Positions 40,576 through 49,685 of a stretch of 52,793 nt of DNA are shown here, piece by piece (positions within the stretch are counted from its first letter, which is position 1; each line of letters opens with the position of its first letter). The stretch spans positions 1-52,793 of the forward strand of contig NZ_SMAA01000016.1 in the NCBI RefSeq assembly GCF_004341685.1. The letters are read 5' to 3'. A program made the position numbers and the translations under genes. Source of the DNA: Pectinatus cerevisiiphilus (GTDB lineage Bacteria; Bacillota; Negativicutes; Selenomonadales; Selenomonadaceae). The notes below the pieces were generated by a model, which was not told the DNA's origin, made no database searches, and saw only the letters and a list, made by a program, of their open reading frames with translations.

Positions 40576-42042
40576 ATGACAAAGAGAACTCTTGTATCAA
40601 TGATTACTGGTGCTTTAGTAATTGGTGCTGCTAGCACTACTTTTGCTGCAGCTAATCCTTTTAGCGATGTACCGGCTGACAGCTGGGCTTATGACGCTGT
40701 ATCAAAACTTGCTGCTGATGGTGTAGTTAATGGTTATCCCGATGGTACTTACCAAGGCCAGCAGACAATGACCCGTTATGAAATGGCTCAGATGGTAGCT
40801 AAAGCCATGACCAAGACCGACATCGATAAAGCTGATAAAGCTTTAGTTGACAAACTTGCTGCTGAATTCTCCGAAGAACTCGACAACCTCGGCGTTCGTG
40901 TTGCTGATCTCGAAAAGAAATCAGATAACGTTAAATGGGGCGGCGAATTAAAGTATTATTATCAGGGCGACAAAGATGATACTAATAGAAATGATGACGG
41001 AACAAAGAAAGATCGTACTAATGATACACAGTATGAATTCCGTCTTGAACCAAAAGCTTTTATCGGTAATTCTGGTTGGACAGCTAATGCCCGTATCAGA
41101 TATTATTCAAACTCTGCTTCTGCCAATAATGGTGGTAGTATAAATGCTCAAAATCATAATGGTGGAAATGATAAGAGTGATACTGTTGTTGACCGTATTT
41201 ATGTAGAAGGACCTTTGTTCGGTGCTGATACTAAATTAGGTAAACTTGATACTTACAGTGATGATGTCTTTGGTTCAGGCATGATCATCGATGATAACGT
41301 TAGTGGTGCTCAGTTCGACTGGAAATTTGGCAAAGACAAAAACAATTATGTAAAAGCTGTTGTTGGTCGTTATGATTTCGACCATGATGCTAATTTGGGC
41401 AGAGATGCTTCTAATGGCGGTGCTTATGATGGTACTGGTGATTATGGTTCTTTTGAAGTCGGCCATGCTGCTGAACATAAAGGTTTAAGTTATTTGGCAG
41501 GCTATTACACTTTAAGAAACTTTAATGAAGATTATGATAGCGTTAATCCTGATGGTAGTCGTAACTATTCAAATAGTTTTGCTTATGGTGATACCGGTAA
41601 TGGTGATGGTAACTTAGTAAAAGGTAATTCTGATAACAATGGTATCTGGTCAGCAGGTTTAGGTTATAAATTCAGTGATGACTTTAATTTGTATGGCGTT
41701 TACGCAAAGAGTAATCTTGATACAGTAGACGGATACAAAGGTGACGATCAGGATAGAGCATATGATATTACCTTATCTTATAAAGGTGCTGATCCTTCTC
41801 AGGCTGGTACTTGGGGCTTGTACACCGCATATCGTTATCTTGGTCAGTTCGCTACTATTGCTCCTACTTATGATGCAGCGGCTCGTGGTTATAAAGGCTG
41901 GGAAGTTGGCGGTCAGTGGACTGTTGCCCAGAATATCTTAGCTTCTCTGCGTTACTTCAAAGGTAAGAATTTGGCTGCTGATTATGACAATAATGATGCT
42001 GACTTTAACAGAATCTATGGTTCAGTTGAATTCTTCTTCTGA
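40576..42042 (+). CDS. SLH-domain outer-membrane porin, OmpM type (copy 2)
   Basis: A 488-residue paralogue of the divergent porin. The first 115 residues differ at only a few positions from copy 1 (signal peptide, SLH domain, coiled segment). The barrel has diverged, with insertions in likely surface loops such as NEDYDSVNPDGSRNYS, and ends EFFF. It should share the tethering and porin roles; different loops may mean different permeability or surface exposure. AGGAGG lies eight bases before the ATG. Codon choice is biased to highly expressed forms, as expected for a major envelope protein. It has its own promoter and terminator. Confidence 0.94.
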   Translation: MTKRTLVSMITGALVIGAASTTFAAANPFSDVPADSWAYDAVSKLAADGVVNGYPDGTYQGQQTMTRYEMAQMVAKAMTKTDIDKADKALVDKLAAEFSEELDNLGVRVADLEKKSDNVKWGGELKYYYQGDKDDTNRNDDGTKKDRTNDTQYEFRLEPKAFIGNSGWTANARIRYYSNSASANNGGSINAQNHNGGNDKSDTVVDRIYVEGPLFGADTKLGKLDTYSDDVFGSGMIIDDNVSGAQFDWKFGKDKNNYVKAVVGRYDFDHDANLGRDASNGGAYDGTGDYGSFEVGHAAEHKGLSYLAGYYTLRNFNEDYDSVNPDGSRNYSNSFAYGDTGNGDGNLVKGNSDNNGIWSAGLGYKFSDDFNLYGVYAKSNLDTVDGYKGDDQDRAYDITLSYKGADPSQAGTWGLYTAYRYLGQFATIAPTYDAAARGYKGWEVGGQWTVAQNILASLRYFKGKNLAADYDNNDADFNRIYGSVEFFF

Positions 42043-42098
42043 TCTTAGGTCTTGATAGTTTTAAAAATATTGATCATGGCTTGATGGGTCGTGGTTTG

Positions 42099-42130
42099 AC
42101 AGCCTCCGTTAATAAACGGAGGCTGTTTTG
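42099..42130 (+). terminator. terminator of porin copy 2
   Basis: ACAGCCTCCGTT and AACGGAGGCTGT form a perfect 12-bp stem with a four-base loop, then TTTG. Confidence 0.9.
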
Positions 42131-42143
42131 TTATGATTTATAG

Positions 42144-42172
42144 TTGCTAGAGCGATTCTTTTATGATATAAT
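42144..42172 (+). promoter_or_regulatory. promoter of rpsB-tsf
   Basis: TTGCTA (42144-42149), 17 bases, TATAAT (42167-42172). Start expected near 42179, right at the structured leader. Confidence 0.78.
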
Positions 42173-42180
42173 GTGTGACG

Positions 42181-42236
42181 GTGTAAAAAACACACACGTA
42201 TTTGTGCTGGTACTGTGCCTGAAATAGGGTTTACAC
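42181..42236 (+). promoter_or_regulatory. structured rpsB leader, possible autoregulatory RNA
   Basis: GTGTAAA (42181-42187) pairs with TTTACAC (42230-42236) and encloses a CACA/TGTG hairpin and a GGTA/TGCC hairpin, a possible multi-helix junction about 45 bases before the rpsB start. Ribosomal protein operons often bind their own product at such leaders. I do not recognise a named motif. Confidence 0.42.
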
Positions 42237-42281
42237 GGCAAAAAAGGTACGTGGAGGAAAAAAACAGGAGGTGCACCTATC

Positions 42282-43016
42282 ATGGCAGTTATTTCCATGA
42301 AACAATTATTAGAAGCAGGCGTTCATTTCGGTCATCAGACCAGACGCTGGAATCCGAAAATGGCTAAGTACATTTTCACAGAAAGAAATGGTATTTATAT
42401 CATTGACCTGCAAAAGACGGTTAGAAAAGTTGATGAAGCATACAACTTTATTCGTTCCGTTGCTGAAGCAGGCAAGTCAGTATTATTTGTAGGCACGAAA
42501 AAGCAGGCTCAGGAGTCTGTTAGAGAACAAGCCGAAAAAGCTGGCATGTACTATGTAAACGAAAGATGGCTCGGCGGCATGATGACAAACTTCGGTACTA
42601 TCAGAAAGAGCATCAACCGTTTGAAAGAACTTGAAGCGATGGAAGAAGACGGCACATTTGAAGTGCTCACAAAGAAAGAAGTACAGATGCTTCGCCGTGA
42701 AAAGGATAAACTGGAAAAAGCTCTCGGTGGGATAAAAGAAATGGATAAGCTGCCTGGTGCTTTATTTGTTATCGATCCACGCAAGGAACGTATTGCGGTT
42801 GCTGAAGCAAGAAAACTGGATATTCCTATTGTCGCTATCGTTGACACCAATTGTGACCCGGATGAAATCGATTATGTTATCCCTGGTAACGATGATGCTA
42901 TCCGCGCCGTAAAACTTTTGACTGGCTGTATGGCAGATGCTGTGCTTGAAGGCCGTCAAGGCGGCGAAGACGATGAAGAAGTTCAGCCGGAAGATAATGA
43001 AGAAGGAAAAGCTTAA
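42282..43016 (+). CDS. rpsB: 30S ribosomal protein S2
   Basis: A 244-residue protein. The start [27 protein letters not shown] is diagnostic; [33 protein letters not shown], and [45 protein letters not shown] complete the family pattern. The acidic C-terminal tail is usual. AGGAGGTG precedes the ATG. It is first of a two-gene unit with tsf, the standard bacterial arrangement. Confidence 0.99.
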   Translation: MAVISMKQLLEAGVHFGHQTRRWNPKMAKYIFTERNGIYIIDLQKTVRKVDEAYNFIRSVAEAGKSVLFVGTKKQAQESVREQAEKAGMYYVNERWLGGMMTNFGTIRKSINRLKELEAMEEDGTFEVLTKKEVQMLRREKDKLEKALGGIKEMDKLPGALFVIDPRKERIAVAEARKLDIPIVAIVDTNCDPDEIDYVIPGNDDAIRAVKLLTGCMADAVLEGRQGGEDDEEVQPEDNEEGKA

Positions 43017-43039
43017 TTAAAATAAATGCGAATATAAAA

Positions 43040-43077
43040 GGGGTAAGGGGGAAGTTAGCCCTTTACCCCTTTTTTTA
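43040..43077 (+). terminator. terminator-like hairpin between rpsB and tsf
   Basis: GGGGTAAGGG (43040-43049) pairs with CCCTTTACCCC (43059-43069) with one bulge, followed by seven T. It lies just before the tsf ribosome binding site and probably lets only part of the transcripts reach tsf. Confidence 0.78.
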
Positions 43078-43094
43078 CAGGAGGAATTTTATCA

Positions 43095-43748
43095 ATGGCA
43101 AAAGTTACGGCAGCAATGGTAAAGGAATTGCGTGAACAGACAGGTGCTGGAATGATGGATTGCAAAAAGGCATTGACTGCATGCGATGGCGATAAGAGTA
43201 AGGCAGTAGATTTTTTGCGTGAAAAGGGTTTGGCTTCGGCTGCTAAAAAAGCCGGCCGTGTAGCGGCTGAAGGTGTCGTTACCTCTTATATCCATGGCAA
43301 TGGCCGCATCGGTGTGCTGGTCGAAGTAAACTGCGAAACTGATTTTGTCGCAGGAACACCTGATTTTAAAGAATTTGCACGTGATATAGCGATGCAGATC
43401 GCTGCTGCTAATCCTAAATATGTACGGCGTGAAGAAGTCAATGAAGCCGATCTGGAACATGAACGCAAGGTTCTGCGCGAACAGGCTTTGGCGGAAGGAA
43501 AACCGGAAAAGATCGTAGAAAGAATGGTAGAAGGCCGCATTGAAAAATACTATAAGGAAATCTGCCTTATGGACCAGCCTTATATCAAAGATCCTGACCA
43601 GAGCGTTTCTGATTTAGTAACGGCAAAAATCGCTAAAATTGGCGAAAACATTTCTGTTCGTCGTTTTGTGCGTTATCAGCTTGGTGAAGGTATCGAAAAA
43701 AAGACTGATGATTTTGCTGCTGAAGTTATGGCGGCAGCCAAAGGCTGA
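43095..43748 (+). CDS. tsf: elongation factor Ts
   Basis: A 217-residue nucleotide exchange factor for EF-Tu. The start [32 protein letters not shown] and the segment [17 protein letters not shown] are signatures. It is shorter than the 283-residue E. coli form and matches the compact type found in many Firmicutes and Thermus. AGGAGG precedes the ATG. Confidence 0.98.
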   Translation: MAKVTAAMVKELREQTGAGMMDCKKALTACDGDKSKAVDFLREKGLASAAKKAGRVAAEGVVTSYIHGNGRIGVLVEVNCETDFVAGTPDFKEFARDIAMQIAAANPKYVRREEVNEADLEHERKVLREQALAEGKPEKIVERMVEGRIEKYYKEICLMDQPYIKDPDQSVSDLVTAKIAKIGENISVRRFVRYQLGEGIEKKTDDFAAEVMAAAKG

Positions 43749-43771
43749 GTCTGACATAGTATAGAAAAATT

Positions 43772-43803
43772 AAAAGAGAACACAAATTTGTGTTCTCTTT
43801 TTT
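43772..43803 (+). terminator. terminator of tsf
   Basis: AAAAGAGAACACAAA and TTTGTGTTCTCTTTT form a 15-bp stem ending in a T-run. Confidence 0.9.
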
Positions 43804-43880
43804 GAAGATATGAGATATCATATAAAGTATGAGGAATTTGTGCCTAATTCACAATTTAATATTGGACGGAGGATATGTCA

Positions 43881-44606
43881 GTGACGGTAAAACAATATAA
43901 GCGTGTAGTATTGAAGTTGAGCGGAGAAGCTTTGGCAGGAGATGAAGGGTTTGGTATAAATCCGGCGGTGGTAGAATCGATAGCCCATCAGATAAAGGAC
44001 GTATATGAACGCGGCATTGAAGTGTGTATAGTAGTCGGTGGCGGCAATATCTGGCGCGGACTTGCTGGCAGCGCAAAGGGCATGGACAGGACTACTGCTG
44101 ATTATATGGGCATGTTGGCGACTGTCATGAACTCTTTAGCTATGCAGGACGCACTGGAAAAGATTGATGTAAACACACGCGTCCAATCAGCTATTGAAAT
44201 GCGTCAGGTGGCTGAACCATATATAAGAAGACGGGCTGTACGCCATCTGGAAAAGGGACGTGTGGTCATATTCGCTGCAGGAACCGGTAATCCGTATTTT
44301 TCCACAGACACAACAGCTGCATTGCGTGCCGCGGAAATAGAAGCGGATGTCATTTTAATGGCCAAGAAGAATACTGACGGTGTATATGACTGCGATCCAA
44401 ATAATAACCCTAATGCCCACAAGTTTGAAACGCTTGAATATATAGAAGTCCTGCAGCGCGGTCTGGCCGTTATGGATGCTACGGCGACAAGTTTGTGCAT
44501 GGACAACAAGATTCCTCTTATCGTCTTTGATATTGATAAACCGGGTAATATTTTAAAAGCTGCATCGGGTGAATGTATAGGTACAATTGTCGGAGGAAAA
44601 ATGTGA
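43881..44606 (+). CDS. pyrH: UMP kinase
   Basis: A 241-residue hexameric kinase that makes UDP. It has [94 protein letters not shown] and [18 protein letters not shown], all conserved. The GTG at 43881 is favoured because GGAGG lies eight bases upstream. An ATG at 43875 is only two bases from that site. It overlaps nothing but ends two bases before frr starts. Confidence 0.97.
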   Translation: MTVKQYKRVVLKLSGEALAGDEGFGINPAVVESIAHQIKDVYERGIEVCIVVGGGNIWRGLAGSAKGMDRTTADYMGMLATVMNSLAMQDALEKIDVNTRVQSAIEMRQVAEPYIRRRAVRHLEKGRVVIFAAGTGNPYFSTDTTAALRAAEIEADVILMAKKNTDGVYDCDPNNNPNAHKFETLEYIEVLQRGLAVMDATATSLCMDNKIPLIVFDIDKPGNILKAASGECIGTIVGGKM

Positions 44607-44607
44607 G

Positions 44608-45165
44608 ATGGTAAAAGATATATTTAATTCGAGTGAAGTTCATATGAAAAAGACCGTTGAATCTTTAAAAAGAGAATACGGTTCTTTGCGTGCAGGACGG
44701 GCTACACCTGCATTGCTGGAAAAAGTAATGGTCGACTATTACGGGACACCGACACCTATCAACCAGGTTGCCAATGTTTCGGTGCCAGAACCAAGAATGC
44801 TAGTTATTACACCATGGGAAAAGTCAATGCTGCATGCCATTGAAAAAGCTATTATGAAATCAGAACTGGAACTTAGCCCTAATTCTGACGGAAATGTGGT
44901 ACGTCTTGCGATACCACAGCTTACGCAGGAAAGACGTACCGACCTGGTAAAAACGATAAATAAAAAGGCAGAAGATGCTAAGGTAGCTTTACGCAATGTT
45001 CGCCGTGATGCCAATGATTCGATTAAAAAGTTGGAAAAAACAAAAGAAGTAGCGGAAGATGAAGCAAAAAAAGCACAGGAAGATGTGCAGAAACTTGTTG
45101 ACAAATACGTCAATGAAATAAATAATATAAAAACAGCAAAAGAAAAAGAAATAATGGAAGTCTGA
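44608..45165 (+). CDS. frr: ribosome recycling factor
   Basis: A 185-residue protein that splits post-termination ribosomes with EF-G. Signatures are MKKTVESLKREYGSLRAGRATPALLEKVMVDYYGTPTPINQVANVSVPEPRML and VVRLAIPQLTQERRTDLVKTINKKAEDAKVALRNVRRDAND. The start ATG 44608 directly follows the pyrH stop; GGAGG lies 11 bases upstream. An earlier TTG at 44587 overlaps pyrH. Confidence 0.98.
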   Translation: MVKDIFNSSEVHMKKTVESLKREYGSLRAGRATPALLEKVMVDYYGTPTPINQVANVSVPEPRMLVITPWEKSMLHAIEKAIMKSELELSPNSDGNVVRLAIPQLTQERRTDLVKTINKKAEDAKVALRNVRRDANDSIKKLEKTKEVAEDEAKKAQEDVQKLVDKYVNEINNIKTAKEKEIMEV

Positions 45166-45168
45166 TTT

Positions 45169-45372
45169 ATGAAATATGTGGGACAGTTTTTAGCTGATGC
45201 TGTTTGGGATTTACAAAAGCAAAAATGTAAATTTACGGTAGATTATACTATTCCTCCCGATAAAGGCTATTTTAAAGTCGATACAGACGCTTTGTATGTA
45301 GTGAGGGAAAAATACGATAAAGATGGTGTGCTGCAGCTCATAGCTGCAGCTAAGATGCGAAGGGAGGTGTGA
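45169..45372 (+). CDS. small conserved-looking protein of unknown function
   Basis: A 67-residue soluble protein starting MKYVGQFLADAVWDLQKQK. The middle reads TVDYTIPPDKGYFKVDTDALYVVREKYDKDG. It starts three bases after frr and ends three bases before a ferredoxin gene, so it is clearly part of the transcript and likely translated. I do not recognise a family. Its place between frr and a ferredoxin suggests a local pair with the ferredoxin. Confidence 0.75.
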   Translation: MKYVGQFLADAVWDLQKQKCKFTVDYTIPPDKGYFKVDTDALYVVREKYDKDGVLQLIAAAKMRREV

Positions 45373-45375
45373 AGT

Positions 45376-45546
45376 ATGGCATATAAAATCACTGATGAAT
45401 GTATATCCTGCGGTGCTTGTGCTGCAACTTGTCCTGTTGGCGCAATCGCTGAAGGCGACAAGCATTATGAGATTGACGAAGCTTCCTGCGTGGAATGTGG
45501 TGCATGTCAGGCTGGCTGTCCTGTATCAGCTATTGAAGCTCCCTGA
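45376..45546 (+). CDS. two-[4Fe-4S] ferredoxin
   Basis: A 56-residue clostridial-type ferredoxin. Each half has a CxxCxxCxxxCP motif: CISCGACAATCP and CVECGACQAGCP, with the usual alanine-rich loops and DEC/DEA spacing. Such ferredoxins carry low-potential electrons. AGGGAGGTG precedes the ATG. It sits inside the run that continues to ispG, whose enzyme needs electrons from a ferredoxin or flavodoxin; a direct link is only suggested. Confidence 0.96.
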   Translation: MAYKITDECISCGACAATCPVGAIAEGDKHYEIDEASCVECGACQAGCPVSAIEAP

Positions 45547-45550
45547 TTAG

Positions 45551-45592
45551 AAGTCCCTCTTCTCTTTATATTTTAAGGAGAGGGACTTATTT
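45551..45592 (+). terminator. terminator-like hairpin between ferredoxin and uppS
   Basis: AAGTCCCTC (45551-45559) and GAGGGACTT (45580-45588) pair around a long loop, followed by ATTTTG. Read-through is likely, as uppS follows closely. Confidence 0.65.
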
Positions 45593-45624
45593 TGTATTAC
45601 CAACGACAAAGAGGTTGCCAGGTT

Positions 45625-46401
45625 ATGTGGAAAAAGTTTTTTTATAAAAGTGAAAATAAGCAGGATCAGGCAGAAATGACCAGCGTGAGAGATGACATAC
45701 TGCCAGCGCATATTGCTATCATCATGGACGGTAACGGCAGATGGGCAAAAAAACGAGGCCTTCCCCGCAAAGCAGGACACAAAAAGGGTGTTGACGCGTT
45801 ACGGGAAATAGTAAAGGCTGCCTGTTCTATTAATATAGAATTCCTCACTGTCTATGCCTTTTCAACGGAAAATTGGAAAAGGCCGACGACAGAAGTCAAT
45901 TTTTTGATGAAATTATTTTCTTATTATTTGCATTCAGAAATTGACGAGATGAACAAAAATAATGTGCGGCTTAATTTTATCGGCTGTTTGACAGAGCTAT
46001 CGGGAGAATTGCAAAGGCAGATTAGGCAAGGCGAAGCAAAAACGGCTGCCAATACTGGCCTTAATTTAAATATAGCGGTAAATTACGGTGGACGCGACGA
46101 ACTTGTGATGGCTGTAAAGGACGTGGCACAGAAAGTTTTAACTAAAGAAATAGAGTTAGATGATATAGATGAGAAAATGGTAGATAACAGCCTTTATACT
46201 GCGCATAAACCGCCGATTGACCTGCTTATCAGGACAGGTGGAGATATGCGTATCAGTAATTTCCTCTTGTGGCAGTGCGCCTATGCGGAATTTTGGTTTA
46301 CTGAAAAAAATTGGCCAGAGTTTACACCAGAGCAATTTATGCGGGCAATAGCAGACTACCAAAAAAGAGACCGGCGCTTTGGCGGCCTGGACAATGAGTA
46401 G
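45625..46401 (+). CDS. uppS: isoprenyl transferase (undecaprenyl diphosphate synthase)
   Basis: A 258-residue cis-prenyltransferase that makes the C55 lipid carrier for peptidoglycan and other glycans. Signatures are HIAIIMDGNGRWAKKRGLPRKAGHKKG, FLTVYAFSTENWKRP, LNLNIAVNYGGRDEL and LLIRTGGDMRISNFLLWQCAYAEFWFTEKNWPEF. The ATG at 45625 gives a normal length. A TTG at 45592 after AAGGAG is a possible longer start. Confidence 0.96.
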   Translation: MWKKFFYKSENKQDQAEMTSVRDDILPAHIAIIMDGNGRWAKKRGLPRKAGHKKGVDALREIVKAACSINIEFLTVYAFSTENWKRPTTEVNFLMKLFSYYLHSEIDEMNKNNVRLNFIGCLTELSGELQRQIRQGEAKTAANTGLNLNIAVNYGGRDELVMAVKDVAQKVLTKEIELDDIDEKMVDNSLYTAHKPPIDLLIRTGGDMRISNFLLWQCAYAEFWFTEKNWPEFTPEQFMRAIADYQKRDRRFGGLDNE

Positions 46402-46418
46402 TAATACGGAGGACTGTT

Positions 46419-47243
46419 TTGGGAACGAGAATTATATCGGGAATAATTGGTATTGCAGCGACGATTGTTATTATAATGTACGGCGGTTTTTTATTTATGT
46501 TTTGTATAGCAGCTTTGGCTGTATTGGCTTGGCTGGAATATGTGCGGGCTTTTGCCAAAATAGATATAAAGCTTTCTTTGTGGGTAGGGATGGTCTGTAT
46601 TATCGGGTTGGTATTGAGCGGAGCAGGTATGTCTGCCGCTTTTATACCACTGTTGATGCTTGTGCTGACACTGCTTTTATTCGAGATGGTATTTTGCCAT
46701 AAAAATTATTCGGCGATTGCAGCTTGTGTAAGTTTTACGGGAGTTCTTTATATCGGCAGCGGTTTTTATTATATAATGCAGTTGCGTCTTGGTTTTCCCG
46801 GCCAAATATTGACAGATGGCGGTATGCAAACAGGTTTTTTGCTTTTGTGGCTGACACTTATAGGTACTTGGGCAAGTGATACGTTTGCTTATTTTACAGG
46901 CTTTTTTTTAGGACGGCATAAGCTCTGTCCGTCAATCAGTCCCAAGAAAACAATAGAAGGGTTTATCGGTGGACTTATTGGTACAGTCGTGGCAGTTACC
47001 ATCATAGGCTGGTACATTAGCTTTCCTTTATGGGCAATGGCAGTCTTGGGCGCATTTATAGCTATTACTGCTACTTTAGGAGATTTGGTCGAATCAATAT
47101 TTAAACGGTATACGGGCATAAAGGACTCAGGAAATTTGATACCGGGGCACGGTGGAGTGCTTGATCGGTTTGACAGCTTGTTATTTACTGCGCCGCTTGT
47201 ATATTATTTTTATATTTTCGGACATACATTTTTATCGTACTAG
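46419..47243 (+). CDS. cdsA: phosphatidate cytidylyltransferase
   Basis: A 274-residue inner-membrane enzyme that makes CDP-diacylglycerol from phosphatidate and CTP. About eight hydrophobic helices. The C-terminal signature LGDLVESIFKRYTGIKDSGNLIPGHGGVLDRFDS is complete, with the catalytic acids. It starts at TTG 46419 after GGAGG. The gene follows uppS by 17 bases. Confidence 0.96.
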   Translation: MGTRIISGIIGIAATIVIIMYGGFLFMFCIAALAVLAWLEYVRAFAKIDIKLSLWVGMVCIIGLVLSGAGMSAAFIPLLMLVLTLLLFEMVFCHKNYSAIAACVSFTGVLYIGSGFYYIMQLRLGFPGQILTDGGMQTGFLLLWLTLIGTWASDTFAYFTGFFLGRHKLCPSISPKKTIEGFIGGLIGTVVAVTIIGWYISFPLWAMAVLGAFIAITATLGDLVESIFKRYTGIKDSGNLIPGHGGVLDRFDSLLFTAPLVYYFYIFGHTFLSY

Positions 47244-47273
47244 ATGTAGAGAGTGCACGGAAAGGGAATTTTG

Positions 47274-48434
47274 ATGAAGAATATTTCTGTATTGGGTTCT
47301 ACCGGTTCTATAGGAACGCAAACTTTGTCAGTGGTAAGGCAGCATCGGGATTTGTTCGCAGTGAAAGCACTGGCAGCAAATAATAATGATGTACTGTTAG
47401 AACAGCAGATAAATGAATTTGTGCCTGATATGGCGGTTTTATATAATAAGGATGCGGCTGCAAGACTTGCTGCAAGGTATACAGGACCTGTAAAGATACT
47501 TTCAGGTGAAGAAGGACTGCTGGCAGCTGCCACGGGTGAAACGTTTGATACGGTTGTTACTTCTTTGATGGGGTTTGCCGGTTTAAAACCAACATTGGCG
47601 GCAATAGAAGCCGGTAAGAACATTGCTTTGGCCAATAAGGAAACTCTTGTTGTGGCAGGGGAACTGGTGATGGCTATGGCTAAGAAAAAAGGGGTTGACA
47701 TACTACCTGTCGACAGTGAACATTGTGCCATTTTTCAATGTTTACAAGGAAATGACAGAAAAACAGTTAGCAAACTTTTATTGACAGCCTCTGGTGGTCC
47801 TTTCCGCGGCAAAAAAATAAACGAGCTGGAAAACGTATCAGCAAAAGAGTGTTTGGCACATCCAACTTGGTCTATGGGAAAAAAGATAACCATAGACAGT
47901 GCTACTTTAGTCAATAAAGGACTAGAAATAATTGAAGCACACTGGCTTTATGATATGCCTTATGATAAAATTCAAGTAGTAGTTCATCCGCAGAGTATAG
48001 TTCATTCAATGGTAGAATATATAGATGGCACTGTCATTGCCCAACTGGGGACAACTGATATGCGGCTGCCTATCCAATATGCACTTACTTATCCTAAAAG
48101 AGTTGCTTTAGCAGCAAAACGGCTTGATTTTTGGCATTTGTCTAGATTGGATTTCGCAAAACCGGATACAAAGACGTTTAAGGGAATTGATTTGGCATAT
48201 GCGGCAGGACAAATAGGCGGAACGATGCCATGTGCCCTGAATGCAGCTAATGAAGTGGCAGTTGAAGCATTTTTAAATGGCAGGATAAAATTTCTTGATA
48301 TTTATTCTATAATAGAAACAGTTATGCAAAAGCATAAACCTGTATATGAAGTGTCAGCTGCAGCGCTTTTTGCGGTAGATGCTGAAGTACGCAGCTTTGC
48401 GGGTGCTTTGCTAAAAAAGATGCAATATAAATGA
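47274..48434 (+). CDS. dxr: 1-deoxy-D-xylulose 5-phosphate reductoisomerase
   Basis: A 386-residue NADPH enzyme of the MEP isoprenoid pathway. NADPH-binding start ISVLGSTGSIGTQTL, then ALANKETLVVAG, VDSEHCAIFQCL, LTASGGPFRGKK, HPTWSMGKKITIDSATLVNKGLEIIEAHWLY and QSIVHSMVEY hold the metal and substrate residues. The ATG at 47274 follows AAAGGGAA; an earlier frame start at 47253 has no site. Confidence 0.98.
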   Translation: MKNISVLGSTGSIGTQTLSVVRQHRDLFAVKALAANNNDVLLEQQINEFVPDMAVLYNKDAAARLAARYTGPVKILSGEEGLLAAATGETFDTVVTSLMGFAGLKPTLAAIEAGKNIALANKETLVVAGELVMAMAKKKGVDILPVDSEHCAIFQCLQGNDRKTVSKLLLTASGGPFRGKKINELENVSAKECLAHPTWSMGKKITIDSATLVNKGLEIIEAHWLYDMPYDKIQVVVHPQSIVHSMVEYIDGTVIAQLGTTDMRLPIQYALTYPKRVALAAKRLDFWHLSRLDFAKPDTKTFKGIDLAYAAGQIGGTMPCALNAANEVAVEAFLNGRIKFLDIYSIIETVMQKHKPVYEVSAAALFAVDAEVRSFAGALLKKMQYK

Positions 48435-48465
48435 TATGTTGCGTATAAATAGATAAATATACCGG

Positions 48466-48511
48466 AGTAGCACTTCAAATTGGCTTTGCCATTTTGTTTT
48501 TTTAGATGCTA
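48466..48511 (+). terminator. hairpin between dxr and rseP
   Basis: AAATTGGC and GCCATTTT pair with one mismatch around TTT, followed by TTTTTTT, within a larger GTAGCA/TGCTAC fold. Likely a partial terminator. Confidence 0.55.
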
Positions 48512-48609
48512 CACTATGGGCAGGATGAAAATAATATATCTGGATTTGATCGACTGGATTTTGTCAGAAAGCGATTAGACAGATTAAATTTGAGATAATG
48601 GAGGATTGT

Positions 48610-49650
48610 ATGGGTTTTAGTATAACTATGCTTGTAGCTGTGGTAGTTGTATTTGGTATATTGGTTCTGGTACATGAACTAGGCCATTTTGTTACAGCAA
48701 AACTTACAGGTATGCGTGTGGATGAATTTGCCATAGGTTTTGGCCCAAAGCTGCTCAGTTTTAAATACGGAGAAACTGTGTATTCCATAAGGAGCATACC
48801 GCTGGGTGGTTTTAATAAAATTGCGGGGATGGAACAGGATGATACGGATGCCGGTGACCGGGCTTACTGGGCAAAACCAGTATGGCAGCGGATGATCGTT
48901 ATAGTGGCTGGTGCATTGATGAATATAGTGCTGGCATATGTTTTGATTGCAGCGGTGCTTTTTAGTTCGGGTATACAAACGCCAATAAAAGAAGCTCAGT
49001 TGGGCAGCGTTGTTGCCCAGAAACCGGCTGCGCAGGCAGGCCTTGAAAAAGGTGATGTCATAGTTGGCATAGACGGTGAAAAAATAGATACATGGAATCA
49101 ATTCGCGGAAAAAGTACGCTCTGCAGATGGTAAGGTCTTGCATATCCAATATCTGCGCAATGGAGAAAGTAAAACTACGAATATTATTCCTGAATATGAT
49201 AAAACTGCTAAACAGGCAATGGTAGGTGTCGTTGCAGCTACAGCAAATACACCGGTAAGTTTGCCGCAGTCTTTATTGCTGGCGGGAAAACAGGTCTGGT
49301 TTATCACGTATACAATGGTTGCTTCTCTTGCCGGTATGATTATGGGGACAGTGCATGCTGACCTCGCAGGACCTATTGGCGTTGCTGCTATCATTGGTGA
49401 GGCAGCACAGGTGGGCTTCCAATCGGTGCTAAATATAATGATTTTACTCAGTATAAATCTGGGTATTATCAATTTATTGCCGATACCGGCACTTGATGGA
49501 GGTCATTTCTTCACATTGCTGATAGAAGCTGTAAGAGGAAAACCGCTTAGCCCGGCACTTATGCGCAAATCGCAGTTTGTGGGGATGGCATTGCTTTTGA
49601 TGCTGATGTTTTTTGCTACTGCCCAGGATTTTTCCCGTTGGTTTGGTTGA
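48610..49650 (+). CDS. rseP: site-2 (RIP) zinc metalloprotease RseP/RasP
   Basis: A 346-residue intramembrane protease. It has the zinc motif HELGH in the first helix, a PDZ domain (GSVVAQKPAAQAGLEKGDVIVGIDGEKI), and the second metal motif NLLPIPALDGGHFF. In diderm cells it cleaves anti-sigma factors or membrane-bound signal remnants. The ATG at 48610 follows GGAGG by five bases. Its place between dxr and ispG is the common arrangement in Firmicutes. Confidence 0.97.
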   Translation: MGFSITMLVAVVVVFGILVLVHELGHFVTAKLTGMRVDEFAIGFGPKLLSFKYGETVYSIRSIPLGGFNKIAGMEQDDTDAGDRAYWAKPVWQRMIVIVAGALMNIVLAYVLIAAVLFSSGIQTPIKEAQLGSVVAQKPAAQAGLEKGDVIVGIDGEKIDTWNQFAEKVRSADGKVLHIQYLRNGESKTTNIIPEYDKTAKQAMVGVVAATANTPVSLPQSLLLAGKQVWFITYTMVASLAGMIMGTVHADLAGPIGVAAIIGEAAQVGFQSVLNIMILLSINLGIINLLPIPALDGGHFFTLLIEAVRGKPLSPALMRKSQFVGMALLLMLMFFATAQDFSRWFG

Positions 49651-49685
49651 TTTTACAGTAAAAAAATGGGAGAGCGACAGGAAAG

